NCBI GenBank assembly: GCA_022478985.1 | Contig: JAKSZP010000174.1 | Span: 1 to 64,000, forward strand | Length of the DNA stretch: 64,000 nucleotides | Direction: 5' to 3' | DNA from: Massospora cicadina | Lineage: Eukaryota > Entomophthoromycota > Entomophthoromycetes > Entomophthorales > Entomophthoraceae | Shown: in pieces, positions 25,480-37,405 of the stretch | How positions within the stretch are numbered: the stretch's first letter is position 1 | How the letters are laid out: every line of letters begins with the position of its first letter | Notes under the pieces: model-generated | Databases searched by the model: none | What the model was told of the DNA's origin: nothing | What the model saw: the letters and a program-made list of their open reading frames with translations, nothing else | Made by a program: the position numbers and the translations under genes

Positions 25480-25790
25480 ATAATGGACTACTGCTGAGTA
25501 GTCTCGAAGGAACTGAGTCCTGAGGAGCAGGTCATAGCTAGGATTATCTAGCGTGACAGCGGGGGTGTTTACAGTGAGCTTTCCGAATTATACAGGGTGA
25601 TAGGAATAGGCCCCTATAGATCAAGTGCATTGTGGGCCAGCCGTGCCATACTCCATATGGTGGGGCAAATCAGGAGCAATCTTGATGCGCTTCATTAAAT
25701 TGGATGATATGACGTTCACAGGGGAGCCACTTTCAACAATGGCGAGGACTGGATCTTATGAACTTGAACTTTGAAGCAGTTAACCAGACT
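25480..25790 (-). pseudogene. Element H protease remnant, active site ESGS
   Basis: The minus strand around 25722-25733 reads ESGS within VESGSPVNVISSNL, followed by IAPDLPHHMEYGTAG and later YDLLLRTQFLRDY. It is colinear with the gypsy-1 protease (DSGAPINIVS), but the catalytic Asp has become Glu. Confidence 0.72.
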
Positions 25791-25989
25791 TCCTAAACTG
25801 GGGCAGTAGCATGAGAAACATGGGAGAGTCATCAGAAGAAGAGTATGCAGTATAAGTTTCTTTATTATCGATGGGTACTGAAACTTCTTCTTCAGGTATT
25901 ATAGCTCCAGGATTGATTGAGGTTAGAGAGGATTCTTAAAGCGTAGTAGAGATGTCAGCATGGAACGCCTCATCCTTCATTCTGATGGC

Positions 25990-27490
25990 CCTTTTTCCGC
26001 ATCCTCAGCAAATCGTTTCATCAGGTCTTGGCTCTATGTTTGAAACTGTTACAGTAGGTACATTGAGGTCGAGGATTCTTCTGGTTCTTGACCACATAGA
26101 CCCGAGGATGTTTAGAGGGACCTGAAGAGGTAGTCTTAGAGTATAGGGTCAATGCAAGGATCTCGTTAAGGGATTACTTGTATTTCTGGATGCAGGTAAA
26201 CCCATTCTTCTGTCTGATCATAAGCATTTGAACTTCTGGTTAGGATCTTAAATGTGGAGATGACAGCAGTGATAGCGTCATCCAAGATGATATGATTGGT
26301 AGTGACTAAGGGTTGCTCTTGGGCGTAAAAATGGCTAGCAAACACCATGGGGCTTTCTCCTTTATTCAGGTAAATAACCATGAAAGTTTGTTTTTGGTTG
26401 GACAGGGTTTGAATGCAGCCAAATTCTTGGATTAAGGTCGTATGGACCTGTTCCCAGGTGTTGCACTCCTCAAATGGTGGGTCATGATCTCCTAGGCAGT
26501 GCTATTGAGGCAGGAGTGGATATGCTTTGTCTTCTGCCAGCCGGTGACCTCCTCCATGAAACTCTCATTTTTTACATGAAGGAGACAATGCTTTCCTGGC
26601 TGGGGGTGAGCTTTTCTTTAAAACTAGGCTTAAAGTCAGTTACAAGAGGAGTAGAGAGGGTGTTAACTCCAGGAATGGCCAACTCAGATATCTCAGTCTC
26701 TGCATAGTTGCGGGGGGCCTGCAAGTCTAGCCATCGCCATAGGCCCTCTAGGTCCTCTTGGGTATCATCCCAGTTTCAGTTGAGGGAGGAAACGGAAGCC
26801 TTTACTTACAACCTGCTTTTTTAGAGATTGAATATCGGTGCCCTGAAGGCGAAGCTGGCTCTCAAAAGTAGTCAACTAGGTTTTAAACCCTCAATATGTT
26901 TGTTTGAGCTGAGAGATGCAACTATTGGTTAGCTTTGTGAAGGGGCAGAGGTTGTCCATTTCTTCTGACAGTGCCTCAATGAAGACCCTAGGGTCAAGGG
27001 GGATTCTGTTCACTCAGAGTTTGCACTCCTGAACTACATTCCAAATTCAAATGCATAAAGTAGCTAAGGCTACTATCACATCCTTTTGCCATGGGTCTTC
27101 AGGGCCTTTGGGAGTGGGTGCTGAAGGACCTGATGGCCCTGGAGGTCCGTGGGGACCTTTAGTTCTCTGGGTCCCTCACGCCCTTAAGGTCCTGGGCCCC
27201 CTAGGCCCTTCAAGACCTTCACTCCCAAAAGTTGTAGTCATGAGAGGCCAGCTCCTGATAGTATTGTTGCATAGTCTGTACCAGATCCTCGACTTGGAGG
27301 AGGCTCTGATTCCAGGTTGCCTTGAGGAGTTGGACGTTCTGACGCAGATGATCCTTGAGATAGCCAGAGATCCCACTATACAACACCACAATCTGCCTCA
27401 AGCCTTATTGATCAGTTGTCAGTTATCAATAATAGCCTCACAGTTGTCATGGAAAAGGAGTAGGCTGTGTTGTAGAAATTAATGATGTGG
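25990..27490 (-). pseudogene. Element H gag remnant
   Basis: Contains a partial zinc knuckle (CTYCNSFKH, near 26035-26070, last ligand replaced by a stop). A capsid-like block at 26166-26381 includes PMVFASHFYAQEQPL, and 27219-27401 is a helical N-terminal block (LRQNVQLLKATWNQSLLQVE). The start lies about 30 bp inside the LTR edge at 27517, as in gypsy-1. The frame is broken throughout. Confidence 0.62.
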
Positions 27491-27516
27491 AAGTGTAAGG
27501 CTGTGTGAGCCCCAGT

Positions 27517-27750
27517 TGTTGGGAGACTTCATGATGGTGCAACCCAACTAGCTGGAGTAGGTGTTGAATAGCCAGGTGAACAAAGCTGTGGAGTTAGCGT
27601 TTGGGCCCCAGGGTAAGTTCTCCCGTTGGCAGCTGAGCTGAGGTATAGAGGTCCCGCATAGTAGAGGGCATGGAAGAGGCACAGGAATGGATGGAGAGGG
27701 CACCCACAGAGTAGATGCCGTTTATTAATTGTTGTAATATTTTGTTAAGG
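27517..27750 (-). repeat. Part of element H 5' LTR
   Basis: Starts TGTTGGGAGAC. On the minus strand the adjacent sequence ACTGGGGCTCACAC resembles the primer site of gypsy-1 (ACTGGAGCTCACTT), which argues that this is an LTR edge. A minus-strand AATAAA occurs near 27722. The other end is not resolved because the LINE is inserted at 27751, and I did not find a matching 3' LTR near 8.5 kb. Confidence 0.5.
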
Positions 27751-27982
27751 TTCTCATACTGAAGTTATTTTATTTATTTATTTATTTATTTATCTATTTA
27801 ACTGAGGCAAGACAACCAGGGGACGGGCAGTACCAATGCGTGAGTAGGAAAAGGGGTGTGAAGAATATCGAGGATTAGAAGGACTGGGCACCCTGGGGTA
27901 TACAAGTTACCCCTGTTGCCAGCTGGAACCGCCTAATCTGGGGGTTGATGCGCTACTATGAGGGGGTTTCCCCTGCTATGGA

Positions 27983-28937
27983 TCAGGTGTGGAGGAAGGG
28001 GTCCGTGTGGAGGAACCAGAGTGGGAACCATGACCTTATGAGCCTCTGTTGCCTTGGCTTCATGTATCCATAAAGCCAGGCTTGGAAGTGCTCCAGTAAG
28101 TGGACGTGGAACCTACTGATTACCCCACGGATGATTAGGACGGTGCCCTTGAACGCATCTAAGGCAATGATGTGGATTGTCCACATTGCAATGGGTACCA
28201 TTAGGGAGCAGAGGGTAGACAGAATTGGGGACTCGAGCTGGAGTGCGAGGAGACTCCTTGAGATAGAGAATTCCTGGTCTTCTTGGATCCTAAGCAGGCG
28301 CGCAACTTCCCGCCATATGGCTCTGGATGGGAGGCAGGTTTCTAGGTGGTGGTGTAGGGAGCCCTCCCCTCCACATACTGCGCAGGTTGCATGGAGGGAA
28401 TGGGTGAAGTCCGCCGTTCTATAGGTCCTTCTCAGGCAACGCCAGGTGTTGGCTCTTACCCTTGGCTGGAGAATTGGATGGTGCGTCAGCCTCCAAATTG
28501 CCTTCTCGGTAGCTAGGTCGTAGGGATGTCCAAGGCGTCTAGGTGGTTGATTCTAGCGATGGTTGGGGTCATAGCGAGTATGTCTTTCTGTGGGTGGTCT
28601 TCTGGTTTCTTTATCATGAAGTGGGCTCTGGGTCGTCCCCTTCCCTGCACAGCGCAAGTGTTAGTGACAGTCCATCCCATGCGACGGATAGCACAGAGGA
28701 GGCGTTTAAAGTGAGGGGGGTTCCATGCGGGCCCACTGCATTGAGGCGGTTATTGAGGTATGTTAGTAGGCTGGATGGATTGTGTGGGTTAGTTATTTTG
28801 AGCGCCTGCGCGAAGTTGGCCCTTGCTGCTCTAAACCAGTGCTGTTGTGGGAGGTCCAGGGTTAGCACTTCCTCTATCCAGGTGCCCAGAATGCGGTTGG
28901 CATGTCGCTTAAAGTCTATTAAGCCCATGCCTCTGCT
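27983..28937 (-). pseudogene. LINE ORF2 C-terminal part with zinc-binding motif
   Basis: Continues the RT protein after element A. 28614-28928 reads MGLIDFKRHANRILGTWIEE, which follows naturally from the block ending WVEMLFGPCSR at about 30780. Around 28330-28400 a CX2CX7HX4C array reads CAVCGGEGSLHHHLETC, as in the zinc-binding tail found in many plant and protist LINE ORF2 proteins. Its role in the family is RNA/DNA binding during target-primed reverse transcription. Confidence 0.72.
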
Positions 28938-30773
28938 TGTAACAGATGGTATTAACCCGTTAATTGCATTTCAATTTTGGTTCAGATTTTCTGAATCTGA
29001 ATCAATCCATTTAAAAAGATTTTTGGTGTTTGTCAGGTTTGGGCGCTGGGTTGTGCCTCGCCTGAATTATTGATTAGGCTCTTGCAAGCCTAATCAAAGG
29101 TTTAGTTGAGGCCCCAGAAGGGCGACCTTTAAGGTTGAGCACACGCAATTCTGAACTTTGTTTGGAATTCTCTCTCTTTCTCTGATGGCCTCAGGGCCGC
29201 CCTTATCTTAGCTTACCTGATGATCCGCGCACAACAAGTTTTTTTCGCATCAACAAAAACTTGGGTTTTTGGGGTTTGATCTCCCCCAAATATCCTGACT
29301 TTTCCTTGGTGTGTTCACAGCATCAGATTATCAGGATCCTGTTTGTAAGCACCTTTTTATTCAATAATAAATAAAATAAGGTTAATTCCGGGGTTTGCAA
29401 CCTCGCTTATCTATTTCAGCTTTTTCTCACTTCGAATTTCCCTAATTCTGAGGTTTACTACCTTGAGAGTCCATCTCACACTGGAAGTTCGGTGTGAATT
29501 GCATCAAACCTAAGGTAAGATGGCGATTGGATACTGGGATGTTTCTGACCGTTACATTATTCCAAACCACATGTGCTGCCAGCACGCCAACTGATCCCCA
29601 GTTTGTTGACCTCAGTGGTTGCATCAGGTCCCAGTTGTCAAGTAACCAGCACTGGAGGGAGCCAGTGACTGATGGCCAACCCTGGACCTGAAGCGATTGT
29701 TGGCGCGAAATTCCAGTGGGGCCTTTCCCCCCACCAGGGATTTAGTTGGCACTGAGGGGACCTGGCCCAGCGGGCTCTCTCACCTATGGACAATCCATTT
29801 GGTATGGGGATGGCCATCCAGCCACGCTGGACCGCGCGCCCCTTCTGCGCTTCAGTTGGAGAGAGCTTTTCCTGGTCAGGATAGGAAGACCATTGCCAAC
29901 TGGGGTGTGGGAGGGGAGGCGCACCACAGCCAAGAGCTGGGCGTGCTTCCTCATGCCGGGTGGGCTGATTCTGGCAGCCCAGTCCTGATTTACTCTCGCC
30001 TTTATCTTTTTCCCGCGAAGGTCCAGAATTTCTCTGGGCTAATTTTCCTGGGGCTCAAGGTAACTCGCCCCAGGAAGCCCTCATGGTGGCGGCCTCCCAC
30101 TGTGGGGACCCTCTTCAGGGAGGGGCCCTTCTTTAGCAGGGTGTGATGTAACAGATGGTATTAATCTGTTTGTTACATTTTGATTTGGGTTTGGATTGTC
30201 CAAATCCAAATCAATTCATTTAAAAAGATTTTTGGTGTTTGTCAGGTTCAGGCGCAAGGTTGTGCCTCGCCTGAATTATTGATATGGCTCATGCAAGCCT
30301 AATCAATGGTTTAGGTGAGGCCCTGGAAGGGCGACCTTTAAGGTCAAGCCCGCGCAATTCTGAACTTCATTTGGAATTCTCTCTCTTTCTCTGGTGGCCT
30401 CAGGGCCGCCCTTATCTTAGCTTACCTGATGATCCGCGCACAACAAGTTTTTGTCACATCAACAAAAACTTGGGTTTTTGGGGTTTGATCTCCCTTGAAT
30501 ATCCTATCTTTTCCTTGGCATGTTCACGGCATCAGATTATTAGTATCCTGTTCGTCAGCGACTTTTTATTCAATAATAAATAAAATAAGGTTAATTCTGG
30601 GGTTTGCAACCTTGCTTACCTATTTCATTTTTTTTTCTCGCTTCAAATTTCCCTAATTCTGAGGTTTACTACCTCGAGAGTTGAGCTCACGCTCACGTTG
30701 GACATTTGGTGTGAATTGCATCGAACCTAAGGTAAGATGGCGATTGGAAACTGGGATGTTTCTGACCATTACA
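28938..30773 (+). mobile_element. Non-autonomous LTR element A inside the LINE
   Basis: LTRs at 28938-29556 (619 bp) and 30147-30773 (627 bp), ends TGTAACAG and GTTACA/ATTACA. The internal part is only 590 bp and lacks gag or pol. Flanks ctgct (28933-28937) and cttct (30774-30778) are a 5-bp duplication with one change. The element splits the LINE ORF2 between WVEMLFGPCSR and MGLIDF. It belongs to the same family as element B (33536-35301) in opposite orientation, and as the solo LTR at 47555. Size and lack of coding match LARD/TRIM-type elements. Confidence 0.88.
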
Positions 30774-32095
30774 CTTCTGGAGCATGGTCCAAATAGCATT
30801 TCCACCCATACGGGTGGGCAGGATCCAGGCCACAGCCAGCTCTGGATGAGCGCGCGGATTGATGTTATGAAGGTTGGCGAAAAGAGAATTGCATGTGCAG
30901 GGAACCACAGCATTGGGAGGATGAGCGAGTTGGCAACTGCCACTTGTCCCGTTAGCCCTGGGGATCTTCCCTTGAGTGAGGCAATGCAGTCAGATACCCA
31001 TTGGAATAGAATATTCTCAATCATCTCATTGGCATACCCTCCTGTTTCCAGCCATATCCCAAGGTGGCGGACAGGGGTGGTGGTGGGGATGATGCAAAGG
31101 GTAGGATGAGTGGTCTTTTCCATCTTAAGGGGGTTGTGGGGTTTGGGTGTTGTGGTCCACTATTGATGTATTTGCCTAGGAGAATTATTTCTGCTTTCTG
31201 TTTATTGAGTGATGCATGACTCACAATGTAGTATTCCTCTTGGGTGCGTTTCAACTGTTGGGCATCATTACTGTTAGCTATACCTGTCACACAGTCATCT
31301 GCAAAGGCTAGTATCTTGACTGGGGGCTGGCCTTGTGCAGTTATGCCCATGAGGCGTTAGTCAACAACGCGGAGGAGTGAATCAAAGCTGAAGTTGTAGA
31401 GTAGTGGGATGAGGGGGTCCCCTTGTTTGAGCCCTCTGCGTGGTGTGATCTTGTTGGTTAGGAAGCCAGGGCCACACACAGTCATAGAAGCGAATTCTGT
31501 GAGGAGCATCGCCCAGTTATTGAACCTGAGTGGGATATTAAAGGTGCTTAGGCATTCCTTCAAGTATGGCCAGCTAACGCAGTCATATGCCTTCTCCTGG
31601 TCAAGAAATACCGGGGCTCCCGTTGCTTTAAATTATCATATATTGGCGACGGTGTGTATATTAGACCAGATGGAGCACTTTGGTGTGAAACCAAATTGAT
31701 TAAGTGATAGGGGTTTAGAGGCTAATGTGCTTAGTCTGGTAGCTAGAATTTTTGTAAGTATTTTTGTGTCAGTATTAGAAAGTGCAATTGTGTGCCAGTT
31801 GGCCAGATCCAGTCTGTCACCCTTTTTAAACAGGCTAATGACATAGGATCCTGGCCTCCAGGCAGGAGACGTTTCTCCAGCAGGCACTGGTTCATAGATG
31901 CTAAGAGGAGGAGGGCGATTTGTTTAAAATATGTTTTATAAAATTCGTAGGGTATCTAGCAGGGCCTGGCCATTTCCTATGCGGTGCACTGCATACTGTG
32001 TTCCAGAGCTCCTCCTGCGTTATCAGGTCTAGGAGACTATAGTTTGGTGGTGCACTCTTTATTCCAGTGGTGTGTATAAATTTTTTCATTTTTTG
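30774..32095 (-). pseudogene. LINE reverse transcriptase remnant
   Basis: Blocks in order on the minus strand: VISLFKKGDRLDLANWHTIA and LSLNQFGFTPKCSIWSNIH (31636-31887), LDQEKAYDC, RRGLKQGDPLIPLLYNFSFD (31357-31563), then ILAFADDCVTGIANS (31021-31350) with the FADD catalytic motif. This is a canonical non-LTR RT. In the family it nicks the chromosome and primes cDNA synthesis there. Several frameshifts and stops separate the blocks. The thumb region continues at 30653-31123. Confidence 0.88.
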
Positions 32096-32220
32096 GGGGT
32101 CAGAGGGGTGTCATGATAAAGTTTGGTGTAATAGCGGTGTATTTCTTCCTTGACCTCCAATGGGTCAGTTGCCATGGTTCCATTGGCTTTGCGGACCTGT
32201 GCACACTGGGGCGGGTTGCC

Positions 32221-33450
32221 TCAGGAGTGGTATTGGTGGAAGAAGTACACTGAACAGGTTTCGCCTTCTTTTATGTACTTACCTTTCCACAATACTTTAG
32301 TTCTGTGCTGGTGTTTGTAGATGAGGGCGTTTAGGCGGGCGGAGATTTCCGCCCATTTTGCACCCCCAGTCAAGGCTGTAGCCAGACTTTGGGGTGTTGA
32401 GATCTCTAGGTGGTCTAGTTCCGCCAAGGTGCATCTGATCGTGGCTGTATCTACAGTGTACTTGCACAAGGCGAGATGGCAAGTTTTGTTTATTAGTTCA
32501 TATTTGAATTTTTCCCGAGTTTTGATGGGATCTGATGTGAATAGGGTTGCAAATTCTGGGTTCATGGCTTTGTGCTCAACCCAATCAGAAACTACAGGTA
32601 ATATTATGTTCTCTGAGTATAGCATCCTCCAGGGCGACATCTGCATTTTAGTGCAGGTTGGTGTGAGCTGCACTGAAACTAGATGGTGGTCAGAGAAATT
32701 CATCTTTTTTGTAGCATAGTTAGAATTAAATGAGCGGTAGGATTTCAGTGTGAGAATTTGATCAATGCAGCTCATTGAGATAAGTGTTTCCTCACATATG
32801 CTGGGGTGGGTCATGTGGGGGAGGAGTGGAGATCTGGGGGGAGGGTGTCATACAGGACAAGGGATGCCTTCATCACACAGAACTCGATGTGTCCTGGTGG
32901 GTATCCCCTGGGGTTGGGCCATCAGTCCATGGTGGGGTTGTCCCAGCAGTTAAAATCGCTCAACAGGATGGTTTCTGGTGGGAGGTTGAGCATCAGGATG
33001 GCTTCAAGGAATTTTTTCCTCTCAGTTGTAGTGCACGGTGAATAGATACAAGCTATTGAGATTGTGGCCTCTTGGTTTATGATCATTGCAGCCAGGACGT
33101 GGCCATGCAGATATGAGGAGGAGTCAGTGATTTTTAATTTTTTGTTATTTCGGATGATCACCCCACAGTGGGACGTCCATACCAACTGGGATGGTGAGAC
33201 CCTGGCTGACCAGGATCACTCTTCCCCATGTAGACAGTGGGTTTCTTGTATGGCTAAGATGTCTACAGGGGGTTTGCACAGGAAGTCCAGCTTTTTGGCT
33301 TGGGACGCTTGAGCCCTGGCTCCTGCAATGTTTAGCATCCCTATTGACACTGAGGTGCCTGCGGCGCCTCAAGAGCAGTTGGGTGGGCCTTCCAGCCTTA
33401 GTCCCCCACTCATTGCCTTGGACTTGCTTCATGTGATTGGGCCAGTCCAC
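32221..33450 (-). pseudogene. LINE apurinic-type endonuclease remnant
   Basis: The N-terminal half (32922-33450) reads HCGVIIRNNKKLKITDSSSY, IACIYSPCTTTERKKFLEAI and LLSDFNCWDNP. The C-terminal half (32221-32814) reads SCIDQILTLKSYRSF and FSDHHLVSVQL. These match the EEP endonuclease motifs (DFN, SDH) of L1-like elements. It makes the target nick in the family. Confidence 0.82.
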
Positions 33451-33535
33451 TCTGAGTCGTTGTCCAGTTCCTTACCTTGTGATGATTTTGTGCAGGTTTT
33501 GTTGAATTTGGGGTTTGTATTAAGCTTTTCTGCAC

Positions 33536-35301
33536 TGTAACGGTCAAAAATGTCCCAATTTTTGACCGCCATCTTGCCTTCAGATTGGCAGATTCAAAGT
33601 TGATGCTGACAGATTTCCTGATATAATTTCCCTTGAGGTAAGAGTTTTGACTTCTCGTACTCACTAATTTAACCTCAGATTTAGGGCAATTCAGAAACGT
33701 GGAAAGATGGCATAGGAAAGTGAGGGTTTTGATCCTGAAATTAACCTTGTTTTATTTATTAATGAAAATAAACACGCTGACAAATTTATCCCAATGACAT
33801 AGGGCACCACAAACAACACCAGGAAAAAACCAGAGTATTTGGAAGATCAGTTCACTGCCAAATCTCAATTTTTTGTTAAGGATACAAAAAGTGGGTCGCC
33901 GCGGAATACCAGGTAAGACAAGGCAATAGCAGCCCTGAGGCTGCTAGAGAGACTCATGCGAGGGTGGGAAACGAGAAAGAATTCTGAACTGAGTTCAGGA
34001 TCATGCAGGCCCGACCTTTTAAGGTCACTTTTCTGGGGAGCCCCTCTGCACTTTTCTTTGTGCCCCAGGGAGCATGAAGAATAGCTTGGGAGGGGCACAG
34101 CCCAGCGCCGATCCCGCATGAACCTCAAAACCTCAAAATGGCGTTTCAACTTAAAATTTGGAAATCTGAATTTTGAGTCAAAATGTAATGATCAGTTTGA
34201 CCTGACCATTACACCACCCCCCGCTAAGAAGGAGCCCCTCACAAGAGGGTGGCTCATAGCTGGAGCAACCACCATGAGGGCTTCCTCAGTAAGTATAGAG
34301 CAGGAGCTGGACTGCAAAACCCAGTCCACCCAGCAAGGGGAAACATGCCCAATACGGGGCTGGGTGGTTATCCCACATGGTGTGGGTGGACCGTGGGGTG
34401 AGGGGCTCTGCTGGGCCAGGTCCCTCGGTGCCAACCACATTTATAGTGAGGGGGAAGCCCCACCTGGATTTCAGACTGATGGTCGCTTCAGATCCAGGGT
34501 TGGCCATCAGTCACCAGCTCCCCCCGGTGCTGGTTACTTGACAACTGGGACCTAAAGCAACCACTGAGGTTGGACCAAACTGGGGACCTGGTGGCGTGCT
34601 GAAAGCACACTGAGTTCAGAATAATGTAGCGGTCAAAAATGTCCCAATTTTCAACCGCCATCTTGCCTTCAGATCGTCGGATTCAAAGTTTATTCTGACA
34701 GATTTCCCAATTAATTTCCCTCAAGGTAAGAGTTTTGACTTCTCATACTCACTAATTTAACCTCAGATTTAGGGCAATTCGGAAACATGGAAAGACGACA
34801 TAGGTAAGTGAGGGTTTTGATCCCAAAATTAACCTTGTTTTATTTATTAATGAAAATAAACATGCTGATGAATTTATCTCAATGACATAGGGCACCATGA
34901 ATGACACCAGGAAAAAACCAGAGTATTTGGCAGATCAATTTTCTGCCAAATCTCAATTTTTTGTTAAGGATACAAAAAGTGGGTCGCCGCGGAATACCAG
35001 GTAAGACAAGGCAATAGCAGCCCTGAGGCTGCTAGAGAGACCCACACGAGGGTGAGAAATGATAAAGAATTATGAACTGAGTTCAGAATTGTGCGGGCCC
35101 AACCTTTTAAGGTCACTCTTCTGGAGAGCCCCTCTGCACTTTTCTTTGTGCCCCAGGGAGCATGAAGAATAGCTCTGGAGGGGCACAGCCCAGCGCCAAT
35201 CCCGCATGAACCTCAAAACCTCAAAATGGCGTTTTGACTTAAAATTTAGAAAACCGAATTTTAAGTCAAAATGTAACAATCAATTTGACCCAACCGTTAT
35301 A
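33536..35301 (-). mobile_element. Non-autonomous LTR element B inside the LINE
   Basis: LTRs 33536-34213 (678 bp) and 34625-35301 (677 bp), internal part 411 bp, no coding. Flanks tgcac (33531-33535) and cacac (35302-35306) both derive from cgcac by one transition each, as expected from CpG decay. The plus-strand start TGTAACGGTCA is the reverse complement of the end of element A, so A and B are one family in opposite directions. A G-rich tract (minus strand AGCGGGGGGTG) next to the 34213 edge is a polypurine tract, which orients it minus. Confidence 0.88.
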
Positions 35302-35700
35302 CACACGTGATTTTGTGAGACTCATATTGGTGCGCTGATTGGTTTCTGACGTTTCAGAGTTTGATTTTGAAGTTTTGGGCCCTGCTGTCTCGCCATAGAT
35401 AAGTCAAATTGTCCAGGTAAGTTTATTTGATGGTGATCACGTGGTGATTCAGTCAGATTGCTGAGAAATTTTCAGCATAGGTTGTCTGCTCTGATTGTTT
35501 GGCTCAGTTGTAATCCTCATGGCTTCTTTGGCTTGGGCATTCTGTTCTGATTGGATGGCATGGCTGATTTCCTCTCTGTCCTCCTGTATTTGGTCCAGGT
35601 CAATGGAGGAGGTCGCAAGTGATGTGGCCTTGTCCGCTGCCTGCTTGTGGGCCTTCTGTACCTGTTTGCATAGTTTGGGCGATACTGGGTCTATGAGGAC

Positions 35701-36675
35701 TTAGTGCCCATCCTCTCCCCAGAGGAAAGTGCGGTTGGCGTCGACCATTTTTCTGAAAGTCTCTTCATCTTTGTCCATTGTGTCATCACAGAAGTCCAGG
35801 GCCAAGATGCCCTCCTTCATGGGGCATGCATGTTCCTTGTGCCCCAATGTGGTGAAATGGTTGCAGATGGGTGGTGCATATTCCAGCGATACGCGGAATG
35901 GCTTTGACATTCCCCCAAAGGGAGGTGAAACACCACGGTGCATGGGATTTTGGTTAGGTCTGTGGCCAAGTCATGGACTGGGTTGATCACAGCAATCACC
36001 TTTAATGTGCACAGGTTCAGCATCAGGTGGAATTGCTGTAATTCTAGTTGTTTGATATCTCTGTAGCTCTGAAGGCCAATTTGGAGTTCCTCTTTGATTA
36101 GTTTGTGGGGAAGGTTGGTGGGGACCAAGTCAAATGAGATGAACAAAGTATTAGTTTTGTTCCATATGGTGTGCGCGGTGCACACAATTTGTTGCCCTCA
36201 GGGAGGGCAATCTCTTTACAGGCTTTTTCCGTGGCATCTGCATCTTCTTCAGTTTCAAACCCATATTGATCCAGCCGCAGTGGATGGTGTGGGTGGTAAC
36301 ATACACCGCATGGGGAAATTGGGAGGCCTGTGCCTCACCACTATTCTCCCACAGAGTTGGGGACTCTACCCCTAAGAAAAGTCGGAACCCTTATTCCACT
36401 TTCAATAGGGGCTGTGCATACTGTATTTCCATATATTGGTTTTGTTTTGGGGTGAACTCCACAAACCTGGGCGCTGTTTGGAGCTGTGACTTTTTGGCGG
36501 CGTTGGCTCCCAATCCCCCTCCAAGGCATTTTTTGCCCTTTGGTGCACTGTTTTGGCCATTGCCAGATACGGCTTTCACCCAGTTTAGTTGGTATTTGTT
36601 GAATTCGCTCATCTCACCTGTGTGATTATCAAAAAATCTCTGTTCAAATCGGATCTTAGTAACTGATGTTATCAT
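35701..36675 (-). pseudogene. LINE ORF1 remnant
   Basis: The minus strand starts MITSVTKIRFEQRF near 36675. Then 35817-36185 reads TLFISFDLVPTNLPHKLIKE and ELQIGLQSYRDIKQLEL, and 35701-35943 ends with CNHFTTLGHKEHACP, a CCHC knuckle with its second Cys changed to Phe. The TL.xF..PTxLP...EL..GL..Y pattern matches the half-LINE ORF at 45.5 kb, so they share an ORF1 ancestor. It is the RNA-binding partner protein in LINE particles. Confidence 0.72.
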
Positions 36676-36708
36676 TATGGGAAAGAAAAGCTTCTCATAC
36701 TGAAGTTG

Positions 36709-36932
36709 TTACTGACTTTCATCAACGGAGGGCAGGGAGAACTGGAATGTGGTCCAGAATATTAAACTCTCAGGCTGCATGGGCGACACCATATCGCTTA
36801 ATACTAATCCATCAAGCAACTCTTTTCAACTGATCAGCAGATTGATCTTCAGGACTGCTAGTTTTATCCATTGTTTGTGATAGACGTTTTCGCTTAGGAC
36901 AGCTTGGAGCCCCTGTAGTGAGCACCACGTTT
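36709..36932 (-). pseudogene. Start of a further gypsy gag plus primer site
   Basis: A minus-strand ATG near 36871 begins MDKTSSPEDQSADQLKRVA then stops. Between it and the LTR the minus strand has TGGTGCTCACTACAGGGG, a good tRNA primer-site candidate starting with TGG. The same site recurs near 23310 and 39155-39175. The downstream part of this gag is lost among the insertions to the left. Confidence 0.6.
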
Positions 36933-37405
36933 TGTCAGCGTTACAGTTCTCTAGACTGTCGCCAAGGTTTAAAAGTGGGTTTGAAGCTGAAAATTCATAA
37001 AGAGGTCAAAAAATGTAAGGATGGACTGAATACAGACTACTTTATTAGATTAAAATGTGTCAATATTTATAGGGTACATAGGGACATGGTGCCTTGAGAG
37101 ACTTTGTGGCCCCATCCGCTCAAGATCTTTCAAGCCTTCTGGATTGCACGCCTGGGTGGCACCCTCATTGTACTTCATAATCCCCATGACCAGAGCGGTG
37201 AAGGCCACGCCTCTTGTGATTCAGGAAGTTGGGATGAGATTTCTGAAGTCACCTCCATCAATTCTCGAATGTGTGCAGATTCTTGATTGAATTTGGGTTC
37301 AGTGCCATCGAGATAAGTCTCCATTATTAAGGTCTTAAGAGTTGATTCACTACAGCTCAATTTGGAAGTAAGATTTCAATTAATTTTTTGCCTCGAATCC
37401 TGACA
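36933..37405 (-). repeat. 5' LTR (473 bp) of a gypsy element inserted in the minus Helitron
   Basis: Ends TGTCAGCG and GAATCCTGACA, the same termini as the gypsy-2 LTRs. Sequence to its right (37406 onward) is Helitron, matching the reverse complement of about 52560-52740 in the plus-strand Helitron. The element therefore landed inside that Helitron. The partner LTR is not found in this window. Confidence 0.7.

Larger units (their letters stand above)
27767..36691 (-). mobile_element. LINE (non-LTR retrotransposon), probably full length, with two LTR insertions
   Basis: Flanked by a perfect 16-bp duplication TTCTCATACTGAAGTT (27751-27766 and 36692-36707). The minus strand reads ORF1, endonuclease, reverse transcriptase, a C-terminal zinc motif, then a 3' tail ending in TAAA-type repeats (27767-27800). 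The tail motif (plus strand AACCAGGGGACGGGCAGTA near 27815) is shared with the half-LINEs at 45 kb and 49 kb and the SINE at 51 kb. Removing the LTR insertions leaves about 5.3 kb. ORF1 begins only about 16 bp from the 5' end. Stops and frameshifts show it is dead. Confidence 0.9.

Noticed and set aside
27051..27482. Plus-strand frame rich in Gly and Pro (collagen-like)
   Set aside because: It is the reverse side of element H gag. The repeats come from a short G/C-rich patch, and no conserved domain is seen.
27767..27800. Simple TTTA microsatellite as an independent repeat
   Set aside because: It is the TAAA-type tail of the LINE, adjacent to its target duplication.
28543..29073. Plus-strand 176-codon frame
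   Set aside because: Opposite strand of the LINE ORF2 and running into element A. The minus strand shows the clear LINE signature.
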